Part shown: in pieces, positions 33,030 through 45,650 of the stretch
How positions within the stretch are numbered: the stretch's first letter is position 1
Layout of the letters: each line of letters opens with the position of its first letter
NCBI GenBank assembly: GCA_036346225.1
Contig: JARFIW010000885.1
Span: forward strand, 1,612,001 to 1,676,000
Direction of reading: 5' to 3'
Length of the DNA: 64,000 nucleotides
Origin: Platerodrilus igneus
Lineage: Eukaryota; Arthropoda; Insecta; Coleoptera; Lycidae
Notes under the pieces: model-generated
What the model was told of the DNA's origin: nothing
What the model saw: the letters and a program-made list of their open reading frames with translations, nothing else
Database searches by the model: none
Translations under genes and position numbers: made by a program

Positions 33030-34344
33030 ATGGCACATATTTCATCGGATAGGTTGATAGTGGATTTAAAGGCCGCACTCGATAGATTATCTGATATATC
33101 TGGTGCGATAGATAAATTGGAGCATATTAAAGGCAATTGTATTTCTGTTAATATTATGGCTGAAAGCGCCTTTGATATCAAAAACGATGTAGATACTGCT
33201 TATAAAACGTGCATATTGGATGAGGACAACTCTGAATTATTAAATGAAGTTACAACATTAAGAATTGAAATAGATAGGTCTTTGTTAAACATTAAAATTA
33301 TTAAGGCACAATTTGATAATATATCCACTGCTGAAAAATGCTTGACTGAAAATATTACTAGCATCGGCTCATGTACTAATATTCGTCTCCCTCGGATAGA
33401 AATGAAAAAATTTTCTGGAAAAATAGAACATTTCCAAGAGTTTATTCAATTTTTAATAATTTAGTTCATGAAAATAATCAATTGCTACCGATCGAAAAGT
33501 TCTATTTTTAATTGATGCGTTGGATTTTAAGTCTAGAGAACTCATTAGACATTTGCAAATTTCGAATAATAATTATATGCTAGCTTATTCAATTATTGTG
33601 GAAAGGTTTAATTCAAAACGTTTAATTGCAAACACGCATTGGAATGCTTTAGAATCGTCACCAAAAGCAAAATTTAATTCACATACAGATTTAAGAGAAT
33701 TGCTTAATTGCTTTACGGAAAATATATCAAGCTTACGTCAAACTAAGATTGATTTGCTCGACTTCGTATTGTTTAATTTGTTATCAAAAAAGGTAGATAC
33801 AAATCTGTTGAAAACATTTGAATTAGAAAATACATCAGACATTCCATCTTATGATCAATTAAAATTATTTCTAGAAAAACATTGCAAGGCATTAGAAATT
33901 AGCAATATGGTTGTTTCCGATACACCGTCCAAATTTAATACGTCCGTTAAACAAACCATATCATCTAGTGTACCTTCTAAACGTTCCTTTGAATATTCAA
34001 AACCCCAAGTTCGAAAGTCATTCGTAACAACTTCATTCGCTCAGAAATGCAGTCTTTGCAGTGGTACTCATAACTTATACCAATGTGAAATGTTTCTGAA
34101 TAAATCGCCACAAGACCGTTATAACTTTGTTAAAGACAAACACTTATGCATTAATTGTCTTCGCAACTCTCATATGGTTACACGCTGCTCTTCCAAACTT
34201 GTTTGTAAAAAGTGTGCAAGGGTCATCATACTTTATTGCACTTTGAAAACCCTACAGTTGCACAGAAACCTGCAATCACTCAGGCAACAGATCAACTTCC
34301 GAACCCACCTGCAACACTACTACAAGTACGTTGTTATCATCTAG
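33030..34344 (+). pseudogene. gag: gag of A2 (homopolymer frameshifts)
   Basis: ATG 33030 (MAHISSDRL) opens to 33464, where a T-run one base shorter than in A1 shifts the frame; a second short T-run lies near 33508. The rest is open 33520-34344, including the three cysteine-rich stretches (CSLCSGTH, CINCLRNSH, CKKCAR). After CKKCAR a G-run one base shorter than in A1 (near 34220) diverts the frame. These three shortened runs are shared with A3. Confidence 0.88.
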
Positions 34345-35830
34345 ATCGTCCAACACAATGACGTTATTAGGCACCGCAAGAATTTCAATTACAGATGGGT
34401 TTGGTAAAGTTCAGACAGTAAGAGCACTTGTAGATAGTGCATCAATGGAAAATTTCATGACTGATAAGTGTTGTCGACGCTTAGGTTTAAGAAAATCGAA
34501 TATTTCAATGAAGGTTGAAGGCTTAGGTCTATCTGATTCTCATGCGTATGGACAAGTATCGTGTAAAATTAGTCCTCAAGGTAAAACTGTTCCAGAGTAC
34601 AGTATTGATTGTTTTGTTTTACCAGACATTTGTGGAACCCTTCCTTCATCAAGGATCTCACCAAATAGTTGGCCTCACATAGTTGGATTAGATTTAGCAG
34701 ATTCGGACTTCGACAAACCTAGCCATATCGATTTATTGTTAGGTGCAGATTTGTTCGCGCGTGTTTTATTAAACGCAACTCGCATTGGGTCACTAGAAGA
34801 ACCCGTGGCAATTCACACTACCTTTGGGTGGATATTAACAGGGAAGGTTCTTTCTTCTGTTACATCTCGTATATCATTAGCTGCACTTGTAGAAGATGCT
34901 AACATTACTCGATTTTGGGAACTGGAAAATATTCCAGATTCTAACAAATTATCTCCTCATGCGGAAATTTGTGAAAGGCATTTTGTGGACACTCACAAGC
35001 AAGATGACACCGGTCGTTTTATTGTTTTGTTACCTTTCAATGGTCCTGAACCGCTATTTGCTGGCTCTCGAAATAGCACTTCAAGATTTCTTTCACTAGA
35101 ACGCCGTTTGGAAATAAATCCTCAACTGTATAATTCGTACAGAGAATTTATGCAGAATTATATCGATAGTGGTCACATGTCTCGTATTGTATCGGATTCA
35201 ACTCGATCGTCTACATTATCGCCGGTATATTACATACCACATCACGCCGTGTTCAAACCAGACAGTACAACTACAAAACTTCGTGTCGTATTTGATGCTT
35301 CAGCCAGCGCTCAAAGTGGAGGGTCTTTAAATGATCATTTACCGCAGGCCCCTCTTCAAAAAGATATCATGGAGTTGTTATTACACTTTCGTTTACATTC
35401 TGTAGTTTTAACTGCGGACATTAAGCAAATGTATAGACAGATTCTTATTTCTACTAGCCATCGAGACTATCAACGTATAGTTTGGAGATTTAAGTCCTCG
35501 GAGTCTGTTATCGATTATCAGCTAAACACTGTTACATACGGCATCACATCATCACCATTTTTAGCCATGCGTGTAATTCAAGAACTTGCAAAAAGTCAAT
35601 CGTTACGTTTTCCTATTGCTTCCAAGATTTTAGCATCGGATACGTACGTGGATGATTTGATTACAGGGTGTGATTCGATAGAGGATGGCAAACGACTCGT
35701 GTATGAATTAAACCAAATTTGCCAATCAGGTGGTTTTATGTTGCGAAAGTGGAATAGCAACGTGCCAAGTGTCATTGGCCATTTACCTGATTCCGTTCGG
35801 TATCAGCAAGCATTTTGTTTGAAGAGGTAA
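34331..35830 (+). pseudogene. pol: Protease and reverse transcriptase of A2
   Basis: 499 open codons. Protease: VRALVDSASMENFMT (Asp-Ser-Ala site). RT: FWELENIPDSNKL, FLSLERRLEINPQLY, KLRVVFDASAS, ADIKQMYRQIL, TYVDDLITG with YVDD at 35645-35656. Compared with A1 and family B the stretch before FLSLERR has lost 3 bp, changing residues but not frame, and LLAGPP near 35340 is shortened. Ends at a frame change in the TTTTTG run near 35815. Confidence 0.9.
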
Positions 35831-37005
35831 ACAATACTTCTCAAAAATTTTAGGACTGCAATGGCAACCATTGAGTGATGTGTTGTTTTACAATCTTAAT
35901 ATCGTTGATCGGCCTTGTACCAAAAGGAATATGGTTTCGAAATTGCAAGGATCTTTGACCCTCTGGGGTTATTATCCCCATTGGTCTTCTTCGCAAAACA
36001 TTTGATTCAATCTGTATGGATATTAGGAATTGGCTGGGATGAACTTCCTCCCCAACAAATTGTTTTAAAATGGAATCTGTATCTTCAACAATTACCCGAG
36101 TTATTGAAAATTGAAATTCCTCGACGGATTCTTTGCGATAACCATCAAACTGTACAAATTCATGCATTTTGTGATGCATCGGAAGCTGGATATGCAGCAG
36201 CAGTTTATCTCCGCTGTGTCGATGAGAAAGGGAACATCCAAGTATCATTGGTCTGTGCCAAATCTAAGGTCGCACCAACCAATCGTATATCATTACCTCG
36301 ATTAGAATTGTGTGGTGCAGTGTTGTTGTCGAACTTGGTCGAGTATGTGCAAAATACGTATAGAGATAATTTAGTATTGGACGATACATTTGCGTGGTCA
36401 GATTCCACAGTAGCATTAGCATGGATTCGATCTTCGTCGTATAATTGGAAGACCTTTATTAGCAATCGTGTCTCGCATATCCAAGAACGAGTGGCTCCAT
36501 CATCGTGGCATCATATTAAATCACAGGATAATCCTGCTGATTGTGCATCAAGAGGATTATTAGCTGCTGAGCTTGTTAATCATCCTTTGTGGTGGACGGC
36601 TCCACCATGGTTACTATTACCTAAAGAGAATTGGCCTGCTCATATGGAACCAACTCTTACAGATCACACTCAGATGCACATTGAAAAAGAACTTTATCCC
36701 TTAATATACACGTTGCAGATCATTTCGTAGACTCGATGGTAAATCAATTTTCAGATTTGCGAAAAATATGCAGGATTCTGGTATATATTTGTCAGTTCAT
36801 TCGTAACTTGAAAGTTCGTGCAAATTTGGATATTCGAAACTTAGAACAATTATTGGTCTCCCCCGAACAGTATGCACTTCATTTATTAATAAAACGGGTT
36901 CAAGAACAAGTTTTCAGTCAGGACATTGATATCATTCGAAAGGAAAACTTAGTAATAAACAACTTCGACCTCTCAGTCCTTTCCTTGACAGTGATGGGTT
37001 GTTAA
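35831..37005 (+). pseudogene. pol: RT end and RNase H of A2
   Basis: RT thumb/connection text from 35915 (IARIFDPLGLLSPLVFFAKH) and RNase H with FCDASEAGYAA, LPRLELCGAVLL, AWSDSTVALAW and DNPADCASRG. A 5-A run near 36690 (six in A1) shifts the frame and gives a stop at 36728-36730; the C-terminal linker is open 36736-37005 and ends in the same TAA as in A1 (37003-37005). Confidence 0.88.
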
Positions 37006-38211
37006 GGGTGGGCGGCCGGTTGCGAAATGCAGACGTATCTTATGATACAAAATTTCCATTGCTACTTCCTCGGTCACACCGGGTGACAGAGCTCATTATT
37101 CGAGATTGCCATACGAAATATTTACACCCTGGACTTAGAACTACTCATTTCTTGTTAGTACAAAATTTTTGGATTCTGTCTGCAAAAAGGGCTATTCAAC
37201 AGTGCCTAAACTCTTGTATTCGATGTTTTCGTCAAAAACCTATTTCGCTATGCCCTCCTATGGGCGACTTGCCCCCCGCTAGACTTACTGCCGGTAAAGC
37301 GTTTCTACATACTGGGGTAGACTACGGTGGACCCTTTTCTATCACCATGAACCGTATTAGAGGTGCCAAATCATTGAAAGCCTATGTTTGTTTATTTGTT
37401 TGTCTTAGTACAAAAGCGATACATCTGGAGTTGGCATCAAACCTATCTAAAGAAGCCTTTATTGCAGCTTTACGGCGGTTTGTAGCACGCAGAGGTAAAT
37501 GCTTGCAAATTCATAGTGACTGTGGAACAAATTTTATCGGAGCATCTCGGGAACTAATCGAATATATGAAGCAGTCATCTGAAACGGAAGGTATTCACTT
37601 TGTTTTTAATCCTCCGTCGGCTCCTCACTTTGGGGGAATGTGGGAAGCTGGGATAAAATCTGTAAAGTCCCATCTCAAGAAGGTGGTAGGCGAACAAATT
37701 CTCTCGTACGAAGAATTTAACACCATTCTTGCTCAAATTGAAGCCATATTAAACTCCAGACCTTTATGTCCAATGAGTAACGATCCCACTGATTTTTCAT
37801 TCTTAAGTCCTGGTCATTTTCTGAACGTAGAACCAGTGTCTGTCATTCCCGACCCTAATGTCTTAGATCTGAAACTATCTTCTTTAAATCGTTGGCAACT
37901 GGTTCAACGTATTCAGCAATCATTTTGGAAACGGTGGCATTTGGAGTACCTACACACTTCAACAGAAAACCAAATGGTTTTCTGCTAATTATTCGTTAAT
38001 GGTGGGAACGTTGGTGTTGATTCAGGATACTCAAGTGTCTCCATTACAGTGGAAAATGGGACGTATACATACGTTGCATTATGGAAAGGACAATGTTTGT
38101 CGTGTGGCTACCGTGGCAACATCCCAGGGACTATTTAAAAGGCCCGTGGTAAAATTGTGCCCTCTCCCATTCCAGAGGCAACTTAGTATTATAGTTAGTA
38201 TATTAGGGTAA
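36999..38211 (+). pseudogene. pol: Integrase of A2
   Basis: Open 36999-37988 with LLRVGGRLRNAD, H-x4-H and C-x2-C finger, and the DDE residues in HTGVDYGG, HSDCGTNFIGA and FGGMWEAG. Here GGCGGCCGG is complete (A1 and A3 lack one C), so LRVGGRLRN reads in one frame. The frame ends at TAA 37986-37988 by the break shared with A1; the last part (VGTLVLIQDTQ to VVKLCPLP) is in another frame, 37999-38211. Confidence 0.9.
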
Positions 38212-38298
38212 GTTAACTTTTAAATTTACGATTATATATATATATTTTTTTTTTTGCTCGTTTAGACACACTTAGAAAATAAGTTCCTAATACTTATT

Positions 38299-38311
38299 TT
38301 GGTGGGCGGTA
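38299..38311 (+). promoter_or_regulatory. Polypurine tract of A2
   Basis: TTGGTGGGCGGTA next to the 3' LTR, identical to A1. Confidence 0.75.
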
Positions 38312-38684
38312 TGTTAAGGCTTTATAAGTATTTTGGTTGTAGTGTAGTATGCCAATCACAATTAATTTAAGTCCTTAAACTATTCCCACCTAGAAACCCT
38401 CCATTATCCCTACCTTTAGTGCAACGACATAAAAGGGTTGGTAATGTACGAGTGGACGACAATTCAACTTCGTTCTCGCTTGGCTTTGGTTCGTGATTTA
38501 GTTCGGTGCATCGAGCATCAGTAATTAGCAACAATTAGTGAACATTATACATACAGTCCATAATTATCTGATAGCAGTGCAAGTACAATCAACCACTACA
38601 ACCAGTGAAAGGTAGGTGATATATTCCTTTAAATTATCATTTCCTTTGTGTGATTGTAAATGCAAATTAACATTTTGATTAACA
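38312..38684 (+). repeat. 3' LTR of A2
   Basis: 373 bp, identical to the 5' LTR; followed by ACCCT (38685-38689). Confidence 0.96.
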
Positions 38685-38689
38685 ACCCT

Positions 38690-38793
38690 ACTTTAGTTAA
38701 TTTTATATTTTAACCTAAATATAATTTTTATTGTATATTGATACTATATTTACCATCATTGGATAGGTACAAATAAAAATCTATCTATCTATC
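38690..38793 (+). mobile_element. Short non-LTR tail fragment, right part with (TCTA)n
   Basis: Right part of the fragment split by A2. It ends GGTACAAATAAAAATCTATC with a (TCTA)3TC tail at 38780-38793, directly followed by GTAATTAT and N1 segment 3. Confidence 0.65.
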
Positions 38794-41700
38794 GTAATTA
38801 TGAAGGCCACTCTTGAATTTAAAAATTTGAAAAAAGGGAACAGAAAAAGGCACTTTGACTTTGAGAAACTAAAAGATAAAGATATCCATGAGAGATTTGA
38901 AAAAAAAAGTAAAATGAATTGCTGAAGGATATCAGGAAAATTTATTATACTAAGGAAGTATAGAAACAGAATGGAATAACATTAAATCCAGTTTAACCAT
39001 GGATAACAAAGGATATCCTGAATTAAATAGAAGTAAGACGAAAATACAAAAATAGAACAGATAAAAAAGGAAAACACAGATACAAAGCTATAAAATCGGA
39101 AATTATTCGCAAATGCAGGAAAGCTAAAGAACAATGGATTGATGAAAAGTGCAAAGAGGTATAAACTAAGGTCGAAATAGACAGCCAAACCATACAAACT
39201 AATTAGAATTAATTTTAGGGATATAAAACCATATAGCAAAAATATAAGGGATGAAGAAGGAAACGTCATTATAGAAAATGTAGAGAAAGTGGAGAGATGG
39301 CAAGAACACATAGGGAATTTATATGCAGGAGAGGAAATAACAGCATTAGAACGGGAATCAGACATTGAGAAAAAAAACCATTTGGAATATCCTATACTTA
39401 GAGATGAGTTTGAATTAGCATTAAAGGGTTTGAAAAACGGTAAGGCACCGGGTACAGATAAGGTGCAAGCAGAAACTCTTATAGCCTCTCTACAAGCAGT
39501 AACAGAACACCTCTTCCAACTTGTAAGCTATATATATGAGACAGGCGAGATACCCAAAGATTTCAAACGTAACATCATAGTCACTATACCAAAAAAGAGA
39601 GGCTCTGATAGATGTGAAAAATTTCGATGAATAAGTTTGACAGTACACGTGTCAAAAATATTAACTAGGATTGTACGAAGACAAATGGAAAAACGAGCTG
39701 AAGAAGTACTAGAAGATCAATTTGGGTTTAGGTGAAACAGGGGAACACGAGGCTATTTTAGCTCTGAGGATGATAATAGAAAAAACAGTAGAAAAAAGGG
39801 AAAGCATGTATATAGGGTTTGTAGATCTGGAAAAAGCATTCGACGATGTAAAATGGAAAAAAATGTTCGAAATACACAAAAAGATTGGAATGAGTTTTAG
39901 GGATAGATGCATAGTACATAGCTTATACAAAGAGTAAACAGCTGTAATAGAATTAGAGCAGTAACGTAGAGACGAATATATTAGGAAAAGTGTGAGACAC
40001 GGATGTGTCCTATCCCAATTATTTTTTAACTTGTACATCAAAGGGGCAATGAATACTGTCAAAAATACAAGAAGACATTTGGAATTACTATACAGGAGCA
40101 AAAGACATATGTTTAGATTTGCATATGATATAGCGGTATTAGCAACTAGCAAGGAAGGAGTTAGAAGCTGCTCTTAATGAAACGGAAACAGTTCTACCAG
40201 AGAGATACGGTATAACAATTAACAAAATTAAAACTAAAGTACTAGTATGCAAAAGAGGGGAAAATAAATTAAAAACAAGGATACAAATAGGTAACAAGAA
40301 CTTACAAGAGGTTAAGGATTTTAGCTACCTAAGAAGCCATATAAAGCAAGATGGGAAAAGCGCAAAAGATATAAAACAAAGATTAGCACAAGGTCGTGCT
40401 AGATTTAACAAGAAATAGCAACTACTGTGTTCAAAGACAACAAACATAGAAACAAGGAAAAGATTGCTTAAAACATGTGTGGAACACCACTGTGCGACTG
40501 TGAATCCTGGACAGTAGGAAAAGCAAACAGGAAAAAGATAAAATGCTTTGAAATGTGGTGCTACAGATGTATGATGAAGATATCATGGACAGAAAATGTT
40601 AAGAACAAAGAGGTACTAGAAATAGTAAAGGCAGAAAAAAGTATGTGAAAAACAGTACAAAATTTGAGAGATAGGATGATAGGCCACATACTAAGGTATG
40701 AGAGAATAGTACAGAATATATTAAAAGCAGAAATAGGAAAAAAAGAGGTTAGATTATAGCACACAGATGGTAAAAGATATAGGCTGTGTGAATTTCAGGG
40801 GAATGTGCAGGCTAGCCCAGAATAGAAATCAATGAAGGTACACATCCAACCAATTCCAAGATGGAAAACCTAACGACGAAAAAAATAACCATGCTTAAAC
40901 CTGATGTTTATTATATAAGCAATTACAGGTATTGGTTTTGCAATATTCTCAACTAATATTAATTGTGCGAAAGGATTTACTGGAAAACTATGAATTCGGC
41001 TAATGTCTAAGTGTCGGGGGATCCTTGGTAACCATAGGCTGCTTAACGTCCTTCACATACCACCACCGAATCTTGGTGTAATAGGGCATATAATTAGGAA
41101 ACAACAGAAGGGAACCCTAGATATATCTAGGCTATGGAAATTTCAGGGAACGGTGTAGGCTAGCTCAGAATAGAAATAAGTGAAGGTACACGTCCAACCA
41201 GTTTCAAGACGGAAAACCTAATGACAAAAAAATAATTGCACTTAAATGTGATGGTTATTATAAACAACTACAGAAGCTGGTTTTTAAATATTTTCAACTA
41301 ATGTTGATTGTGGAAAAGGATATATTGGAAAACTATTAATTCAACAAATGTTCAAATATTGGGGGATCTTGGTAGTCATAGGTAGCTTAACCCCTTCACA
41401 CCGGGTAATAGGTTATATATTTGTAAACAATAGAAGGAGAACCGAACTGCATGTAACAAGAAAGATCACAGTTATGTTCAAAGACAACATAGAAACAAGC
41501 AGAAAGTTGTTGAAAGTATATGTGTGGAGCATAGCACAATACGTCTATGAAATAGGGGCAGTAGGAGAAGCAAATAGAAAAAGGTAGAATCCTTTTGGAA
41601 TGCGGTGCTTCAGATGTATGAGGATGATAGCATGGACAGACAAAGTTAATAACAAATAGGTTATAGAAATAGAAGGGAAACAAGATTATCTGTGGAAAAA

Positions 41701-42116
41701 TAGGAGAAATAGAAGGACAGAATACGTTCTAAAGCATTTTTAGAAAATAGTATAGGGTATATTACAAGCAGAGATAGGAAAAATGAGGTATATGTAGACC
41801 TAGATCAGACAAAGTTAAGAACAAAGAAGTTATAGAAATAGTGGGGGAATAAAAATAACAGTGGAAAACAAAAAAAAACGGAGAAATAGAAGGGCAGGAT
41901 ACGTTCTAAGGCATTTTCGGGGACTAGTGCGGGAAATATTACAAGTAGAGATAAGAAAAAAGAGGTAGAGGTAGACCTAGATCAAATTATTGCATGCAGA
42001 TAGTGAAAGGTGCAGACTATGGAAATTTCAGGAAAAAGTGCAGGTTAGCACAGAATAGTAAACAATGAGCGTACGTGTCTAACCAGTTCCAGTACTGAAA
42101 GACCTAATGATGATGA
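38794..42116 (+). pseudogene. RTE-like element N1, segment 3 (RT and 3' region)
   Basis: Aligns with N2 from 43574 to its 3' end. RT motifs survive in pieces: KNGKAPGTDKVQAETL (39289-39630), FVDLEKAFDDVKWKKMF (39722-39937), a GCVLSQLFFNLYI stretch near 40010, and RFAYDIAVLA near 40115, where the catalytic FADD has become FAYD. Stops and frameshifts are frequent, more than in N2. After the ORF end near 40870 the 3' region holds a UTR unit, a short decayed C-terminal copy (about 41121-41226), a second UTR unit, and a longer C-terminal copy containing a tandem duplication (41639-41807 and 41808-41984). It ends with AATGATGATG, the short-repeat tail expected of RTE elements. Confidence 0.85.
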
Positions 42117-42641
42117 ACCTTTCTTTAAAAGGGGCGGTTAATTCTAACGCTCGTGGATAACACGTTGCCACATTTCCTACTTTATTTCGGCAGGTTATTT
42201 ATACTATTTACCTAATAATCAGTACTAAGTTAGAATGTTATAAGTAACGAATATAACATATACAATTGTATCTGGTGCTCACCATCTAAATTAAAACAAT
42301 ATTGGTCTAAAAATATTTTCATAAAGTTTATAGTGCTACAATATTTCAGAATCAAAATGCAAAAAATGTACACAGATACTGTTTTCTCAAAACCGATCAG
42401 AAACCTTACTTTTTACGATTGCAGTTTAGAGCCTATATAATTAAAAAAACGTTTGGTTTGAGTCTGTAATAAAATACGCCTTTCTTATGGCAGGCTGTGG
42501 ATTAACCACAAATGTGTAGAAAAATTTCACACTATTGTATTTTGAACAAAAACATCTTATTTTAATCAGAGCAATAATTAACCTTGAGGAGAAAAGAACA
42601 ATTTCTAAAATGTCTCATGTTTGAAAACTGAGTTGTATTAC
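42117..42641. other. AT-rich spacer between N1 and N2
   Basis: Nothing recognised. Confidence 0.5.
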
Positions 42642-42748
42642 CATAAGGGTCGGTATGGCAGTCTAAGACACACTACCGCATTGTGGAAGGCAACGAGAAA
42701 CCACCGCATTACTTCCCAAGTACACAGCGTTCTTAAATTGTAACAAAC

Positions 42749-43936
42749 ATGATGGCATTTTGTGGGGTAAAAGATTCCGGAGTTAAAATAGTCACCCATT
42801 CGGATCTCCGGGAGGGGACTACTTCGGAGGATGCGATCGGAAAGTTAAAAATAAGAGTCGGGAACATTCTGCGAGTCGGAGCGTGGAATGTTAGAAGTAT
42901 AAAGCAAGTAGGTAAGCTAGAGAAATTAAAAATCGAAATGAATAGGTTATCACTAGACATAGTAGGGATCGGCGAAGTTCGGTGGCCAGAAGCGGAAAAT
43001 TTATGGAGTGGAGACTTCCGGGTAATTCATACAGGAGCAGAGGAAGGAAATTTGGCTGTGGCGATAGTTATGCGAAAAAAGATAGGATACTGTGTAGAAA
43101 ATTACTTACAAAAGAACGAAAGAGTACTCATGGTTAGATTAGAATGTAAACCGGTAAACACAGTAATAATACAAGTATACATGCCCACCTCTAGCTACAG
43201 TGACGAAGAGGTAGAAGTCATCAACAAAGATATCAAAGACATATTAAGATACGTAAAAGGACATGAAAATTTAATAATTACGGGGGATTTTAATGCTGTG
43301 GTAGGTGAAGGTAGGGAAGGAGCAGTAGTAGGTTTATTTGGTTTAGGCACGAGAAACGACAGGGGAAATAGGCTGGCAGAATTTTGCGACAAGAACAATT
43401 TAATCATCACAAACACATTATTTCAACATCATGCTACAAGACGATATACGTGGAAGATGCCAGGAGATATAGGAAGATATCAAATAGATTACATTCTTGT
43501 TAGACAACGGTTTAGGAATCAAGTAAAAGACTGTAGAAGCTACCCAGAAGCAGATATAGATACTGACCACAACATCGTAATTATGAAGGCCGCACATAAA
43601 AAAAAGAAACGGATAAAGGCACTTGGACTAAAAGATAAAGATATTCAAGAAAGATTGGAAAAAAAGTCAAATGAATTGCTCAAAGATATCGGGAAAATAT
43701 CTGATACTAAGGAAGTAGAAACAGAATGGAATAACATTAAATCCAGCCTAGACATGGCGGCCAGAGATATTCTGGGGTATACACAAAAAGAAAATAAGAA
43801 ACCATGGATAACAAAGGATATCCTGAATTTAATAGAAGTAAGACGAAAATACAAAAATAAATTAGACGAAACAGGAAAGCTAAAGAACAATGGATTGATG
43901 AAAAGCACAAAGAGGTACAAACGAAGATGGGAATAG
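42749..43936 (+). pseudogene. N2 endonuclease and start of RT
   Basis: ATG 42749 (MMAFCGVKDSGVK) opens 395 codons. The exonuclease-endonuclease-phosphatase motifs are all present: AWNVRSIKQ (Asn), GIGEVRW (Glu), VYMPTSSYS, LIITGDFNAVVG (Asp, Asn), YTWKMPGD, QIDYILV and TDHNIVIM (Asp-His). This domain nicks target DNA to prime reverse transcription. A Lys-rich linker follows (IQERLEKKSNELLKDIG). The frame ends at TAG 43934-43936 because of an indel in 43920-43935; the next frame continues directly (GKTGKAYKLIRMNF), so the endonuclease itself looks intact. Confidence 0.88.
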
Positions 43937-45650
43937 GAAAGACAGGCAAAGCATACAAATTAATTAGAATGAATTTTAGGGATATAAAACCGTATAGCAG
44001 AAATATAAGGGACACACAAGGAAACATCATCATAGAAAACGTAGAGAAAGTGGGTAGGTGGCAAGAATATATAGGGAATTTATATGCAGGAGAGGAACTA
44101 ACTGCATTAGAACAGTAATCAGACATTGAAAATGATGACTTGGGATATCCTATACTTAAAGATGAGTTTGAATTAGCATTAAAGAGTCTGAAAAATGGTA
44201 AAGCACCGGGTACAGATAAGGTGCAAGCAGAAACTCTAAAAGCCGCTGGACAAGCAGTAACAGAACGTCTCTTCCAACTTGTAAGCTATATGTATGAGAC
44301 AGGCGAGATACCCAAAGATTTCAAACGTAGCATCATAGTAACTATATAAAAAAAGAAAGGCGCAGATAGACGTGAAAATTTTCGAACAATAAGTTTGACA
44401 GCACACGTGTCAAAAATATTAACTAGAATTGTGCAAAGACGAATGGATAAACGAGCGGAAAAAATGCTAGAAGAAGACCAATTTGGGTTTAGGCGAAACA
44501 GGGGAACGAACACTGGAGGCTATTTTAGCTCTGAGAGTGATAATGGAGAAAACAATAGAAAAAGGGGAAAGCGTGTATATAGGGTTTGTAGATCTGGAAA
44601 AAGCATTCGACAATGTAAAATGGAAAAAAATGTTTGAAATACTCAAAAAGATTGGAATAAGTTATAGGGATAGACGAATAGTACATAGCTTATACTACGA
44701 GCAAACAGCAGTAATAGAATTAGAGCAGGAACGTAGAGAAGTAAACATTAGGAAAGGGGTGAGACAGGGATGTGCCCTATCCCCATTGATTTTTAACTTG
44801 TACATAGAAGAGGCAATGAACACTGTCAAATGCAGGAAGACATTTCGAATTACTATGCAGGCACAAAAAATTGATATGCTTAGATTTGCAGATGATATAG
44901 CGATATTAGCGTCTAACAAGGAAGAGTTAGAAGCTGCTCTTAATGAAATGGAAACGGTTCTAACAGAGAGATACAGTATGAAAATTAACAAAACTAAAAC
45001 TAAAGTTCTAGTATGCAAAGGTGGAAAAAATAAATCAAAAACAAGAATACAAGTATGTAACACGAACTTACAAGAGGTTAAGGATTTCTGCTACCTAGGA
45101 AGCCAAATAATGCAAGATGGAAAAAGCACAAAAAATATAAAACAAAGATTAGCACAAGGTCATGCTACATTTAACATGAAAAAGCAACTACTGTGCTCAA
45201 AGACCACAAATATAGAAACAAGGAAAAGATTGCTTAAAACATATGTGTGGAGCACAGCACTGTACGGCTGTGAAGCTTGGACAGTAGGAGAAGTGGACAA
45301 GAAAAAGGTACGCCTTTGAAATGTGGTGCTACAGACGTATGATGAAGATATGGACAGCCAAAGTTAAGAACGAAGAAGTACTAAAAATGGTAGGGGAAGA
45401 ATGAAATATGTGGAAAACGGTAAAAAATAGGAGAGACAGGATGATAGGCCATATACTACGGCATGAGGGAATAGTGCGGAATATATTAGAAGCAGAGACA
45501 GGAAAAAAGAGAAGAAGAGGCAGACCTAGGTTAGACTACTGCACACAGATAGTAAAAGATGTAGGCTGTAGGGGTTTCAGGGAGATGTGTAGGCTAGCCC
45601 AGAATAGAAATCAATTGAGGTACGCATTCAACCAATCCCAAGATGGATAA
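43927..45650 (+). pseudogene. N2 reverse transcriptase and C-terminal region
   Basis: The frame from 43927 is interrupted by TAA 44116-44118 (N1 has a Gly codon context there) and TAA 44347-44349 (N1 has Pro-Lys-Lys), then shifts near 44515. The piece 44483-45319 carries FVDLEKAFDNVKW (first Asp), GVRQGCALSPLIFNLYIEE and RFADDIAILA with FADD at 44885-44896. A further shift near 45313 and a TGA near 45402-45404 precede the last piece (45408-45650), a basic C-terminus (RDRMIGHILRHEG, KKRRRGRPRLDYCTQIVKD, CRLAQNRNQLRYAFNQ). No RNase H domain, as usual for RTE elements. Confidence 0.88.

Larger units (their letters stand above)
32103..38684 (+). mobile_element. BEL/Pao LTR retrotransposon, family A copy A2
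   Basis: 6582 bp, flanked by ACCCT at 32098-32102 and 38685-38689. Both LTRs are 373 bp and identical by direct comparison, and identical to the single visible LTR of A3, so it is a very recent insertion. Layout as in A1. Its breaks compared with A1, A3 and family B are mainly single-base changes in homopolymer runs. Protease plus most of RT is open for 499 codons (34331-35830), the longest open pol stretch of any copy here. Confidence 0.96.

Noticed and set aside
42733..45063. Several antisense ORFs across N2
   Set aside because: They are hydrophobic, Leu/Phe/Ser-rich reverse frames of the A-rich endonuclease and RT sequence.
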